Positions 44,771 through 55,900 of a stretch of 64,000 bases of DNA are shown piece by piece. The stretch covers positions 98,290-162,289 of the forward strand of contig JAEVZS010000023.1 of assembly GCA_023392125.1 (NCBI GenBank), read 5' to 3'. Source of the DNA: Bacteroidota bacterium (GTDB taxonomy: Bacteria > Bacteroidota > Bacteroidia > Cytophagales > Cytophagaceae). Both the position numbers and the translations under genes were made by a program. Under the pieces are notes generated by a model. That model saw only the letters and a program-made list of their open reading frames with translations, was not told the origin of the DNA and did no database searches. The first letter of the stretch is position 1; each line of letters opens with the position of its first letter.

Positions 44771-45706
44771 TTGGTAGAGAAAATAATAACATTAGAAAAC
44801 ATTTCCCTGGTAGATTTTTTAGGGGTGGAAAACAGACTGATTAAAGAAGTTTCAAGTGCATTTCCGAAAAGTAAGATTATTTCCCGGGGAAACGAAATAA
44901 AGATAATCGGAGAGCAGAAAGATATCAGCGCCATTAGTGATATACTTAATTCGCTTATTGTTCATTATCATAAATACGGCAAAATAAGCTCCGAAAAAAT
45001 AGAGACACTTCTGCAAAAGGAAAACTCTAGCCCCGAAGAACCGGTACATCTGGATGATGATGTTGTACTTTTTGGAGATAAAGGACTCGTTATCAAGCCA
45101 AGAACAGAAAATCAGCGCAAGCTTGTTCTTGCCGCCAGAGAAAATGACCTTGTCTTTGCCATCGGACCGGCCGGAACCGGAAAAACCTATATGGCTGTAG
45201 CCCTGGCTGTAAAAGCCCTGAAAAATAAGGAGGTCAAAAAAATAATCATTACAAGGCCAGCCGTAGAAGCCGGAGAAAATCTGGGATTTCTGCCCGGCGA
45301 TCTCAAGGAAAAGATCGACCCGTATCTAAGACCTATATATGATGCCCTGGACGATATGATCCCTGCTGAAAAATTAAAGTATTACTACGAAAACCGGATC
45401 CTTGAAGTAGCTCCGCTGGCCTATATGCGGGGAAGAACTCTCAGCAATGCGTTTATTCTTCTGGATGAGGCTCAGAATACGACCGTTATGCAAATGAAAA
45501 TGTTTCTGACCAGAATGGGTAACAACTCCAAGATGATTGTAACCGGGGACAAGTCTCAGATTGATTTGCCTGGTCAGCAAAAATCAGGACTGATAGACGC
45601 CGTTGACCGCCTCAACAATATTGACGGTATAGGCATCGTTGAATTAAGTGCCAAAGATGTGATGAGACATAAACTGGTAGCCCGAATTATCAGCGCATAC
45701 GATTAA
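44771..45706 (+). CDS. PhoH-family ATPase
   Basis: 311 residues. The Walker A is GPAGTGKTYMA (~136-146), and motif II is LLDEAQNTT (~233-241). The start is TTG at 44771 behind an AGG, which gives the family's usual N-terminus (VEKIITLENISL). PhoH-like proteins are thought to act in RNA metabolism; in Bacteroidota they are constitutive neighbours of diverse genes. Confidence 0.93.
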   Translation: MVEKIITLENISLVDFLGVENRLIKEVSSAFPKSKIISRGNEIKIIGEQKDISAISDILNSLIVHYHKYGKISSEKIETLLQKENSSPEEPVHLDDDVVLFGDKGLVIKPRTENQRKLVLAARENDLVFAIGPAGTGKTYMAVALAVKALKNKEVKKIIITRPAVEAGENLGFLPGDLKEKIDPYLRPIYDALDDMIPAEKLKYYYENRILEVAPLAYMRGRTLSNAFILLDEAQNTTVMQMKMFLTRMGNNSKMIVTGDKSQIDLPGQQKSGLIDAVDRLNNIDGIGIVELSAKDVMRHKLVARIISAYD

Positions 45707-45731
45707 GAGTTGTATCTCATATTCATTCAAA

Positions 45732-47516
45732 ATGAGAAAGATTATTGTCTTTATTTTTTTTCAGTTAGTACTTTTTTATTCATACGCACAGAGTTATAAA
45801 CGATGTTCTTCCAATGAATATGAGGAGTGGCTGAATCACCTCCATCCCGAAAGGGAACAAATGCATGAGCAGTATGAGATACAGCTAAACTCCATTATTA
45901 CTGATAAAAAAAGCAAAGCACGCACTGCGGATGCTTCGACAGAGCCAATATATCGTATTCCGGTTGTTGTTCATATTATCCACAATACTGCAAACAGTGC
46001 TGTTGGCGGAAGAAAAAATGTAAACATCCCGGATGCTCAGATCATATCTCAGATTAATGTTCTGAATCAGGATTTTCGCAGAATAGCCGGTACCCCCGGT
46101 TTCAATGATGATCCAGTGGGCTCAGATACAAGAATCGAATTTTGTCTTGCATCCCGTGATCCCGAAGGTAACCCGACCAATGGCATAGTACGCGTATACA
46201 ATTCAAAGTCTACATGGTCCATCCATGAAGTTGCGCAGTTGTCCAAGCTCTCCCACTGGCCCAGTAATCAGTATCTGAATATCTGGGTGACTGACCTTCC
46301 AAGCGGCACATTGGGATTTGCACAGTTTCCGGAAGCTCCCGGAGTCGCCGGACTAAGCGGACCTTATTCGGAAGCAACAGACGGGGTTGTTATTGATTAC
46401 GAATACTTCGGAAATCAGGGATATCTCATCCGGAATTATGAAATGGGCAGGACTACTACCCATGAAGTCGGCCACTGGCTGGGGCTTCGCCATATATGGG
46501 GCGACCGCTTTTGTGGTACTGACTATGTAGATGATACTCCTCTGGATGCTGCCGCCAACGAAACCGGCACCTGCCAGGATTCATCCGACTGCAACAAAGA
46601 TGGCATATATACTATGGACATGAGTAATAACTACATGGATTATAGCTTTGATGCCTGCATGAATATTTTTACTCAGGGTCAGAAGATGCGGATGCGAACG
46701 GTCATTGAAACTTCTCCCCGTCGCCGGGACCTTCTTAATTCACCTGGTTGCTGCGAAAGTCAGGAGCTTGCCGGATTACCTATGTATGAAGATTTTGAGA
46801 CGGACGATTTCAACTGGACAATCTATGCACCAGGAGACTTTTCTTTTATACAAACATCTTCCGGAGCTTCTGACAGTTTTCGAAGTCTGCAGGCCAAACC
46901 GGGTGAAGTTTTCAGCGGAGATATAAACACTAATTCCAACTATACTTTTCTGACCAGCAAAGCCATCTCATTTAAAGACATATACAAACCTGTCCTGAAG
47001 CTTGATCTGAAATATGAGCCGGTCAATGCATCCGATCAGACAACAGACAGTCTGGTCATTTCATATGAGATTAACTGCAATCGCTGGGAAACGCTAACAT
47101 TGCTACAAGGCCAGGAACTCGCATCAAACTCCATATGGACAACCCTGCATATTCCTCTTGATGTTCTCAGCTTTAAAAACGTCGGCAAGCTTCGTCTGGA
47201 GCTATATTCCAAGGGAAAAGGCACCCTTCATATCGACAATATCGAGATTTATCCGACCTCAGAAACATTATCGTTCACTGCTTATCCCAATGCAGCAAAG
47301 GACTTTGTCAACCTGAAATTTATTTTTGAAGGATATAAGACCATTGAGTATTCCATGTATTCTGTCGTCGGCACCTTGATAAGACAGGAAACTTTTGGCA
47401 ATAAGACCACATTTATTCATACGCTCCCGGTCAGCGGATTGCCGGAAGGCATTTATATAATAAAAGTCAGCGACGGTAACGAAACCAAAAAAGCAAAAAT
47501 TATGGTAAGCCGCTAA
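45732..47516 (+). CDS. M43 (pappalysin-type) zinc metalloprotease, T9SS cargo
   Basis: 594 residues. Signal peptide MRKIIVFIFFQLVLFYSYAQ. The catalytic zinc motif HEVGHWLGLRH lies near residue 243, with a Met-turn region NNYMDYSFDACM near 297-308. A C-terminal ~75-residue type A sorting domain starts near FTAYPNAAKDFVNL and ends KKAKIMVSR, typical of type IX secretion. It should be exported and anchored or released at the surface to cleave proteins. Substrates unknown. Confidence 0.92.
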   Translation: MRKIIVFIFFQLVLFYSYAQSYKRCSSNEYEEWLNHLHPEREQMHEQYEIQLNSIITDKKSKARTADASTEPIYRIPVVVHIIHNTANSAVGGRKNVNIPDAQIISQINVLNQDFRRIAGTPGFNDDPVGSDTRIEFCLASRDPEGNPTNGIVRVYNSKSTWSIHEVAQLSKLSHWPSNQYLNIWVTDLPSGTLGFAQFPEAPGVAGLSGPYSEATDGVVIDYEYFGNQGYLIRNYEMGRTTTHEVGHWLGLRHIWGDRFCGTDYVDDTPLDAAANETGTCQDSSDCNKDGIYTMDMSNNYMDYSFDACMNIFTQGQKMRMRTVIETSPRRRDLLNSPGCCESQELAGLPMYEDFETDDFNWTIYAPGDFSFIQTSSGASDSFRSLQAKPGEVFSGDINTNSNYTFLTSKAISFKDIYKPVLKLDLKYEPVNASDQTTDSLVISYEINCNRWETLTLLQGQELASNSIWTTLHIPLDVLSFKNVGKLRLELYSKGKGTLHIDNIEIYPTSETLSFTAYPNAAKDFVNLKFIFEGYKTIEYSMYSVVGTLIRQETFGNKTTFIHTLPVSGLPEGIYIIKVSDGNETKKAKIMVSR

Positions 47517-47553
47517 ATCCGGCGTATTTTTTTCAACTACAATTTAGTAAGCT

Positions 47554-49581
47554 ATGGAATGGACAAAGTTATTCTTTGTCAAGTCACTTGCATGCCTGGC
47601 AGCCGGCATCTTTTTGGGAAACTCTTTTGTCAGCTATCCTCCTCCGTTTTACCTGCTACTGACAATCAACCTCTCCCTGTTTGCTTGTATTCTGCTTTTT
47701 CATGTTTCATTTAAGAAGTCATTGCAAAGTCATTTGACGACTATAAAGTCTGCATTCATTTTTCTATTCCATATAAGCATTGGATTCACCTTGTACCAGA
47801 TCAGTCAGCCTGCGTACAATCAATACCATTTTTCCCATTACAGGTTTAGCAGCTATCAGGCTGAACTTGCCAGACCTTTGACCAAAGGCAGCAACAGCCT
47901 GAAAGGTATTCTGGAAGTAAAAGCTATTAAAACAGCCGAAGGCTGGCAAAAAGCAGAGGGACGAATTATGGGATTTTTCACACCCGGGGACACCATAGCC
48001 GTCGGCACGCTGCTAATGCTGTCTGACTTGCCAAGAACTCCGGATCCGCCTTTAAATCCCTTTCAGTTCGATTACAGAGAATACCTTAAAACACAGGAAA
48101 TTTATCATATTGCTTTCATACGTCAATATACGGCTATTGCCGCTGCTTCTCCCTATAGTCTCAATCTATTCAGAATCGCGGAATTATGTGTCAGTCATCT
48201 CAATCATATCCTGCAAAAATATCTGATCAACCGTGAGGCTTATGCGCTGGTACTGGGACTTTTGCTGGGTGATAAAAGCGAAATGGATCCCGAAATCAAC
48301 CAGATGTATACTGTAACAGGGCTTGCCCACGTGCTGGCTGTCTCAGGATTTCATACAGCCTTAATCTATCAGCTGCTGGTCATAGTCTTCGGATTTCTGC
48401 CCAAAAACACTACCGGCAGAATCATTTTTACAGCGTCTGTAATAGTATTCTTATGGTTTTATGCGATTTGTACAGGCTTGTCCGCCTCCGTAATCCGTGC
48501 AGCGCTGATGCTCACGATTCTGGTCAGCACAAGACTGTTAAAACGTCGTCCGAATACTATCCATATTCTTTGCTTATCGGCTTTTCTGATTATACTTCAC
48601 TCTCCTCCGGCTCTTTTTGATATTGGTCTGCAACTGAGCTTTGCAGCTGTAGCCGGAATTATCTGTGTCAATCAGCGGCTCAATGACAGCATTACCATAA
48701 AGCAGCCTGTTCTAAAAATACTATGGGAATGGACCTGTATATCGTTATCTGCCCAATTATTTACCTATCCTTTGCTGCTCTACTATTTTTATGATCTGCC
48801 CCTGTATTTTATTGCAGCAAACCTGATTTCTACCCTTCCGGTAGTGTTGCTTATTTATCTCAGCATTATACTGCTGACATTTTCATGGCTTCCCTGGATC
48901 GGTACGGTCACGGAGATAGTAATTACCTGGCTGACTATCGGATTAAACAGCTCTGTAACATTTCTGGCGGAGCTTCCTTCTTTTACACAGGGATTATTTT
49001 TTCACCCTGCCCAGATTCTGATACTTTTTGTCCTTACCTCATTTTTTGCATCCGGCATTATCTTCAGACGAATCCGTCTGCTTCTGATATCCTATACATT
49101 GCTGATGGTATTTGTTCTGATCAGCTTTATACAATTTTATCAAAGCTCAGATCAGAAAATACTGGCTGTATTTCATATAAAAAATCATAGCTTCATAGCG
49201 TTCATTGACGGCTTTAATGCTACAGTAGTTTCTTCGCATACCAATGCTCCGGAAAGTAAAGAGTATCAGTATTCAGTTGCCACCTATCTGGGTTCAAAAC
49301 ATATCCGTTCGGTCAGTTTCAAGCCCCTGGATTCAGCTCTGCTCCTGCTTTTCTCTGATAAAAAAATTGCGCTGGTAACTCATGCAAATCATCTGACTGA
49401 GCATGTAAAAGCTGACTATATAATTGCTACTCATATAAGCTCAAATGTGTCCGGTATACTATCCGCCTTTGACAACGCAAAATTAATTTTTGACGGTACC
49501 TGTAACAAAAAGATGATTAAAGATGTAAATTCATCTGTCCACTATACATGGGTAAAAGGAGCATATATTGAACACTTATAA
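47554..49581 (+). CDS. ComEC/Rec2-family DNA uptake channel protein
   Basis: 675 residues. An N-terminal DUF4131-type region (~1-200) has membrane spans. The central competence domain (~220-500) shows LGLLLGDKSEMDPEINQMY and GLAHVLAVSGFHTALIY in part (the SGFH motif). The C-terminal ~150 residues resemble a shortened, probably inactive MBL domain. It is the inner-membrane channel for single-stranded DNA during natural transformation. Other com genes are not in the window. Confidence 0.9.
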   Translation: MEWTKLFFVKSLACLAAGIFLGNSFVSYPPPFYLLLTINLSLFACILLFHVSFKKSLQSHLTTIKSAFIFLFHISIGFTLYQISQPAYNQYHFSHYRFSSYQAELARPLTKGSNSLKGILEVKAIKTAEGWQKAEGRIMGFFTPGDTIAVGTLLMLSDLPRTPDPPLNPFQFDYREYLKTQEIYHIAFIRQYTAIAAASPYSLNLFRIAELCVSHLNHILQKYLINREAYALVLGLLLGDKSEMDPEINQMYTVTGLAHVLAVSGFHTALIYQLLVIVFGFLPKNTTGRIIFTASVIVFLWFYAICTGLSASVIRAALMLTILVSTRLLKRRPNTIHILCLSAFLIILHSPPALFDIGLQLSFAAVAGIICVNQRLNDSITIKQPVLKILWEWTCISLSAQLFTYPLLLYYFYDLPLYFIAANLISTLPVVLLIYLSIILLTFSWLPWIGTVTEIVITWLTIGLNSSVTFLAELPSFTQGLFFHPAQILILFVLTSFFASGIIFRRIRLLLISYTLLMVFVLISFIQFYQSSDQKILAVFHIKNHSFIAFIDGFNATVVSSHTNAPESKEYQYSVATYLGSKHIRSVSFKPLDSALLLLFSDKKIALVTHANHLTEHVKADYIIATHISSNVSGILSAFDNAKLIFDGTCNKKMIKDVNSSVHYTWVKGAYIEHL

Positions 49582-49594
49582 AAACGCAATCAAT

Positions 49595-50371
49595 ATGGAC
49601 ATAGTCAGATACAGCACAAAAGAACAGATCGCCGTCATTACAATTAACCGTCCGGAAAAACGCAATGCGCTCAATCAGGAAGTCGTTCAGAAACTGAAAG
49701 AAGCATTTAGAATGGCTGCATCCGACCAGCAGGTCAAAGTGATTATTCTTAAAGGGGCCGGAAGTACTTTTTGCTCAGGGGCAGATCTGAAATACATCCA
49801 GGATCTGCAAAATTACAGCCATGAAGAAAATGTAAAAGATTCATCTGAGCTCATGGAATTGTTTAAGCAGATTTATACAACTCCCAAGCCAGTCATTGCT
49901 GAGGTTCACGGAGCTGCTCTCGCAGGTGGCTGCGGCCTTGTATCAGTTTGTGATTTTGCCTTCTGTACCACAGAGTCCCGTTTCGGATATACAGAAGTCC
50001 GTATTGGCTTCATTCCGGCAATCGTAATGGTTTTTCTGATTCGAAAAATCGGTGAAGCCAAAGCAAAAAGATTTTTATTGTCCGGAGAGATTTTTGATTG
50101 TGAAACCGCAAAAAAGGCAGGCCTGATATATGACTATTTTGAAGAAGACGATGATCTCGAGGATTTTGTCATGGATTTTGGCAGAAATCTTTGTCAGCAA
50201 AACTCTTCCACAGCAATGGCTATGACCAAGGATCTGCTGATCAGAATACAGGACCAGCCTATGGATCAGGCCTTGCAGACAGCAATGGTTTACAATGCTG
50301 AGGCCCGTAAAACAAATGATTGTAAAAAAGGCATAGGTGCCTTCCTTAACAAAGAAAAGCCGGTCTGGTAA
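49595..50371 (+). CDS. Enoyl-CoA hydratase/isomerase family protein
   Basis: 258 residues from the ATG at 49595. Crotonase motifs: NRPEKRNALN (~21-30), GAGSTFCSGADL (~56-67), HGAALAGGCGL (~104-114), and the catalytic Glu in RFGYTEVRIGF (~132-142). It may act in fatty acid or leucine (methylglutaconyl-CoA) breakdown. The frame also opens at a TTG inside comEC. The stop lies in the loop of a hairpin shared with the convergent SUI1 gene. Confidence 0.88.
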   Translation: MDIVRYSTKEQIAVITINRPEKRNALNQEVVQKLKEAFRMAASDQQVKVIILKGAGSTFCSGADLKYIQDLQNYSHEENVKDSSELMELFKQIYTTPKPVIAEVHGAALAGGCGLVSVCDFAFCTTESRFGYTEVRIGFIPAIVMVFLIRKIGEAKAKRFLLSGEIFDCETAKKAGLIYDYFEEDDDLEDFVMDFGRNLCQQNSSTAMAMTKDLLIRIQDQPMDQALQTAMVYNAEARKTNDCKKGIGAFLNKEKPVW

Positions 50372-50392
50372 AATCAGCTACCGGCTTTTTTT
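50356..50392 (+). terminator. Terminator containing both stop codons of a convergent pair
   Basis: AAAGCCGGT (50356-50364) pairs with ACCGGCTTT (50380-50388), followed by more T. The loop holds the TAA of the hydratase gene and the TGA of SUI1. Confidence 0.75.
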
Positions 50393-50715
50393 ACGGAATA
50401 CTTCTCAGCTGATAGCAATTGTACAACCTTATCCCTGAAATCGCCCTGAATCTGAATTTCACCGTCCTTGACAGTCCCCCCCACTCCACACCTCGTTTTC
50501 AGAAATTTGCCGAGACTGTTCAGGTCTTCACCGGTACCGACAAATCCCCTGACGACAGTTACAATTTTGTTTCCTCCCTTCCGGTCCAGCCAGACTTTCA
50601 GATTCTGGTCTGCCGGAGCCAGCGTTTCCTGCTCCTCTTCCTGATGATAATTGTACTCAAAATCCTGATTGGTTGAGTATACAATGCCATCACGCTGCTT
50701 TTTATTTTTTGCCAT
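50374..50715 (-). CDS. SUI1/eIF1-type translation factor (YciH-like)
   Basis: 113 residues. The C-terminal SUI1 fold is clear: RKGGNKIVTVVRGFVG (~55-70), LKTRCGVGGTVKDGEIQIQG (~87-106 in part) and the final helix. Related to eIF1; it may check start-codon or subunit joining accuracy. The N-terminal ~45 residues are polar and probably disordered. Confidence 0.93.
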   Translation of the reverse strand: MAKNKKQRDGIVYSTNQDFEYNYHQEEEQETLAPADQNLKVWLDRKGGNKIVTVVRGFVGTGEDLNSLGKFLKTRCGVGGTVKDGEIQIQGDFRDKVVQLLSAEKYSVKKAGS

Positions 50716-50883
50716 ATTTTAGTTCATTACCACACAGGTAATCGTTTCAAATATACCTGTATTTATCCAATATTTAATGTAATAAATACGGAGACTTTAC
50801 ACTTCAAAGTAATAAAAATATTCTTTTACCCATTACTGTTTTTAAAAATTCTTCTTCACTTAGTCCTGAAAATACATCAAACA

Positions 50884-50914
50884 AAAAAGGGAAAACATCA
50901 AGCTTTCCCTTTTT
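50884..50914 (-). terminator. Terminator after the GH15 gene
   Basis: On the minus strand AAAAAGGGAAA (50904-50914 complement) pairs with TTTCCCTTTTT (50884-50894 complement), followed by T. It lies 23 bp past the GH15 stop. Confidence 0.75.
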
Positions 50915-50936
50915 CCGGCTACACACTAATCTGCAG

Positions 50937-52751
50937 CTAGCTTATAAAGTTTCTGTTAATCTTTCTGAAATCAATAAAGTTAGGAATATCCAGTTTCTTG
51001 GAAATCCGGAACGCTGCATTCAATTGTCCGACATGTGAATAGGCCTGAGGAAAATTGCCCCATTGACTACCACTCTTAGCTTCCACATCCTCACTCAGCA
51101 GTCCCAGATGATTCTGAAACTTAAGCAGTTTCTCAAATTCCTTTATTGCATCCTCCATTCTTCCTACACAGGCCAATGCCTCTATGTACCAGTAAGCACA
51201 AATCAAGAATGTAGTCTCCGGTTCTCCGAAATCATCTTTATGCTTGTACCGGTAAAATAACCCCTCCGGTGTTTTCAGCCCTTTCTCCAGCGCCTCCAGA
51301 TGCCTCTTTGCCCTTTCCGAACCGGCTTCCAGATAGTTCATTGTTATAAGCTGCAGAGTAGATGCATCCAGATTACTGGTTCCGATTGCCTGAGTATATA
51401 CTCCACGCTCTTCATCATAGCAGGCTTCAATCTTTTCGGCCGATTTCTTAATCAGATATTCGGCCTTTTCCATTATATTTTTATTATTGAAATACTTTCC
51501 AATCTTGTAGGCAGAAGACGCTCCTGCCCAATGAAATAAAAAGGTATAGCAATGCTGCTGTGCAATATTTCTGAATTCCCAAAGCCCGGCATCCGGTTCA
51601 TCAAGCGTATCTTCTATTTTTTTAAGGGTATGATTAATCAGGCGTTCTGAATAATATTTTCCACCTTCGGCAAAGCGCACATCCACATATAGAGGCAGCA
51701 AGGCAACAAGCACCTGACCATATACATCATTCTGAATATGTGTATATGCATCATTGCCAACCCTGACCGGGGCATTTTTATTTTTATATCCTTTCAGAGG
51801 AACGATGATTTCTTCAAGCTTTTTCTTTCCCGTGATGGAGTATAAAGGCTGATATCGGTCTTCCTCATTAATGGTTATATTTTCGATAAAATGAAAATAA
51901 CGTTCCAGCTCTTCAAAGTGGCCTACATTCTGAAAGGCATTCAGAATATAGTACGTATCCCGCAGCCAGCAATACCGGTAGTCCCAGTTTCTTCCACTGC
52001 CCGGAGCTTCGGGAAGGCTCGTAGTACCTGCGGCAATAATGGCTCCTGTATCTTCAAACTGATGAATTTTGAGGCACAGAGCAGAGCGTATTACCTGCTC
52101 CTGGTAAAAGCTGCCGATGCTGGTGCTTTTCACCCAGTTCTGCCAGTATTTCAACGTCTTTCTGTAAAAATCTTCCGCTGTTTCCTCAAGGGGCGCTTCC
52201 AGAGGAATACCATATGTAAGCACCAGATATTTAGGCTCATTGAGCACAAAACCCGTTTCATCAATAATGAAATTGAGAGGTATATTCGTTGTTAGCCGAA
52301 GCTGCTGCTCCAGTCCCATGTAGCGTATATGACTGCTTCCCTGATATATTTCCGGAACAAGTTCTCCATACTGTCCGACCGGATGACAGCGCACTTTTAC
52401 TCTCGGGGACCCGGCAACAGGCTCTATTTTACGTATAAGCATGGACGGCTTATAATAGCGCTCATATTGAAAAAACCGGGGTGCTATATCAATAACCCTG
52501 AAAGTTCCTTCTTCACTTTCGAACGTAGTGGAAAGGATATTGGTATTTTCGATATATTCCTGGCTGGATGTATACTTTTCTCCATTAGGAGTTATCGAAA
52601 ACTCGCCACCTTTCTCATCGTCCATTAAACTTCCGAAAATAAAGCTGCTGTCAAATTGTGGCCAGCACAACCATACCACATTGGCGTTTGCATCTATATG
52701 AGCCATATATCCGCAGTTCCCGATTACTCCTAAATTATAAGTATGACGCAT
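50937..52751 (-). CDS. Glycoside hydrolase family 15 protein
   Basis: 604 residues from the ATG at 52751. An N-terminal beta-sandwich (~1-230) precedes the (alpha/alpha)6 barrel with GSGRNWDYRYCWLRD (~256-270), which holds the catalytic-acid region, and the ending AYSHVGQLNAA. GH15 covers glucoamylase, glucodextranase and trehalase. The lack of a signal peptide suggests a cytoplasmic trehalase-like or glucoamylase-like enzyme. A TTG at 52772 is rejected as start. Confidence 0.9.
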   Translation of the reverse strand: MRHTYNLGVIGNCGYMAHIDANANVVWLCWPQFDSSFIFGSLMDDEKGGEFSITPNGEKYTSSQEYIENTNILSTTFESEEGTFRVIDIAPRFFQYERYYKPSMLIRKIEPVAGSPRVKVRCHPVGQYGELVPEIYQGSSHIRYMGLEQQLRLTTNIPLNFIIDETGFVLNEPKYLVLTYGIPLEAPLEETAEDFYRKTLKYWQNWVKSTSIGSFYQEQVIRSALCLKIHQFEDTGAIIAAGTTSLPEAPGSGRNWDYRYCWLRDTYYILNAFQNVGHFEELERYFHFIENITINEEDRYQPLYSITGKKKLEEIIVPLKGYKNKNAPVRVGNDAYTHIQNDVYGQVLVALLPLYVDVRFAEGGKYYSERLINHTLKKIEDTLDEPDAGLWEFRNIAQQHCYTFLFHWAGASSAYKIGKYFNNKNIMEKAEYLIKKSAEKIEACYDEERGVYTQAIGTSNLDASTLQLITMNYLEAGSERAKRHLEALEKGLKTPEGLFYRYKHKDDFGEPETTFLICAYWYIEALACVGRMEDAIKEFEKLLKFQNHLGLLSEDVEAKSGSQWGNFPQAYSHVGQLNAAFRISKKLDIPNFIDFRKINRNFIS

Positions 52752-52908
52752 GTGAGAATGTGTTTTTTGCAATAAAAATAGAACCTAAAATGCCGCAATT
52801 ATCAGGGATTCCTGTATTCGCTGTTTGATATTCAGAACCCAAAAAAGAAAAAAATGTTAACTTGAGCAAAATTTCAACCTGCATAACACCTGTAAGTTTT
52901 TTACTTTT

Positions 52909-55900
52909 ATGACACATAATCCGATTCCTGATATGCCGAGACGGTCCAGACTTACGATATTACTATTTTTTTTAATGTATTTTTTTGTTGCCGTTGGCCA
53001 ATGTCAGCCTGCAACCGGTTCACCTTCCTCAATAAAGCAGAACAGCTTACAGGCAGACAATTATGAGCCCGGATGTTTTGTATTGAAACTAAATGCCAGG
53101 GGGGAAGAGTTATTTACTCCCCTTACCGCAGGCTCTTCTGTTTTTCAGGGACTGGATATCGAAGTTCTCCGGATCGAACCTTTTTTCAGAGGATTTATCA
53201 AAAGCCCGAGAAAAAACAGTAATACCCCAAACATCGCTTCTATTTACAAAATAACATATACTGGTCCCCTTTCTGTACATGAAATTGTAAGGAAACTGGA
53301 CAACTCTTTCTACACCGATTATGCAGAGCCATACTACCTTGATGAAGTTCTTGTCATACCCGATGATCCTGCGGTACAGAACGGGAAGGACTTATTTTAC
53401 CTGGAGCGGTATCAGGCCTTTGATGCCTGGGGAGAATCTCAGGGAGATACCAATATTGTGATCGGCATTATAGACACAGGAGTGAGATACAAGCACGAAG
53501 ACTTAAAAGATAATCTGAAATACAATATTGCTGAAGCCCGCGGAATCCCGGGTGTAGATGATGACAATGACGGCTATATCGACAATATCAACGGCTGGGA
53601 TTTCGGAGACAACGACAACGATCCCGATGCCAAAGGACATGAGCATGGCACCATAGTAGCCGGCATATCCTCTGCCACTACCAACAACGGTACCGGAACT
53701 GCCGGTACCGGCTATAAATGCAAATATATGCCCATCAAAGCTTCTGCCGACTCTTTGGGCGGATCAATTGGTTATGGTTATCACGCCCTGGTCTATGCCG
53801 CCTATCAAGGTTGCGGAGTGGTGAATCTCAGCTGGGGGCGGACCGGCAGCTTTTCCCGAATGGCACAGGATATCATTGATTATGTAGTTCTGGAATACAA
53901 TGTAGTTGTTGTTGCTGCGGCAGGCAATTCAGGTAAAAACGAAGCCTTTTATCCGGCCTCATACAACAATGTGCTATCGGTAGCTTCCTGCGATACCGTA
54001 TTTTCGCCGGAACACAATCGTCATATTGATATAAAGCATACCACAGCAACCTATCATCATACGGTCGATCTTTGCGCACAGGGCAGAGCTGTATACAGCA
54101 CTTCCAACAATGGCTCCTATTCCAGGACCTCCGGTTCATCCAATGCAGCTCCGCAGGTAGCCGGGGCTGCCGGACTTGTCCGCGCAAAGTTTCCGAACCT
54201 GTCAGCCCTTCAGGTTATGGAACGCTTACGCGTAACCGGAGATGTTATTGATACATTTCCGGAAAACAGCGCTTACAAAGAAAAAATCGGACGCCGGCTG
54301 AATATGTACAAAGCGCTTACTGCACAGAATATTCCCTCTGTCCGTATTACAACCTCCTCCCTCAGCAATGAGCATGGAAATTTTGTCTATTCCGGCGATA
54401 CGGTAAAGCTTTTTATCAGTGTAACCAATTACCTTGCTCCTACTTCACCGGCGTGCAAAGCCACTCTTTCCTCCGAATCTCCCTATGTTGAAATACTTCA
54501 GGACTCCTATTCCCCCGGTTCCATCCCTACTATGGGGAAAAAAAACAATCATGATAATCCATTTCTGCTGGTTCTGAAATCGAATCCGGGCACGGATCTT
54601 CCTCTTACGTTCAGAATACAATTTGAGGATAATGATTATTATGACTATCAATACATCGAGCATACGTTAAACCCTTCGTGGATTACCGTAAGAACCGAAG
54701 CAACCGGGGTAACAGTAAGCAGCACAGGTCGAATTGGCTATGTTGATAATAATTCCTCAATAGGAGATGGTTTCAGCTTCAATGATACCCCGCTCCTGTA
54801 TGAAGCCGGGCTGGTGCTTGCCATCAATGATTCCACTGTATCGGATTGCGTAAGAGAATTCGATTTTATAATAAAGCAGGATTTTAAGACCTTAAACAGC
54901 ATTCAGTATATACACTCTTCTGTAGCGGACCTTCAGACGCAAAGCCGTTTTTCCGATCAGAACGCGAAGAATCCTATCGGAATCGACATTGTTCAGAACA
55001 GCTACAGCTGGCTGACAGAAGATAAGTCCACGTTTCATATTATTGAATACAATCTGACAAATACCGGCGAACAAACAATTGATACGCTGTATGCGGGCAT
55101 ATTTGCAGACTGGGATATTAATGAGTCCGATCAAAACATGGCAAACTGGGCAGACCGGTACAAGCTCGGATATGTCTACGATCCCAAGCCCGACGGCTTA
55201 TATGCAGGGATCAGTCTCCTGACTAATGAAGCACCTGCATATTTTGCTATGGATCACCGTCGCCACCTGCCTGGCAATATCAATCCCAATGACGGATTTA
55301 CTCCCCGGGAGAAATTTCTCTGCATGAAAAACGGTGTGTCCAAAACTACCGCCGGCGGTCATCCGGACAGTTCCGATGTTTCTCACCTGACCGGAGCTAT
55401 AATCCATGGTCTTCGTCCGGGAGAAACAAGGAAGCTGGCATTTGCCTTTCATGGAAGCACCTCACTGGAAGACCTTCTGAAAAGTGCAGAAAAAGCTGTT
55501 ATCCAATACAGATCATTTAATACAGGACCGACTCCCCAAACAGAGAACTATCATTTTTGCCTGGGCGATACGGTTGAGCTGACCATTCGACCCGGAAACG
55601 GAAAAAGGTTTTCGTTCCGGCATGAACATTACTCAAGCTCCGACAGTATTTTACATTTAAAAAATGTATATGATCCGAAAACTATATTTATCACTAATAC
55701 TGACAGTCTTTTTGAAAGTGATACAGCTGTAGCTTCGATCTTTTTCCATGAAAAACCCGTACCGGATTTTACGGTGCTGCCTGATGTTTTAAATCTGAAA
55801 AATCAGTCCTTTGCCGAAATAACTTCGGATAATGCTCCATCTTTGATCCATAAATGGGAAATAGACGATAGCGTCCACGATAATACCGGTACATTTATTC

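Noticed and set aside
51891..52295. 134-residue antisense ORF within the GH15 gene
   Set aside because: No signal or motif, and the opposite strand encodes a conserved barrel.
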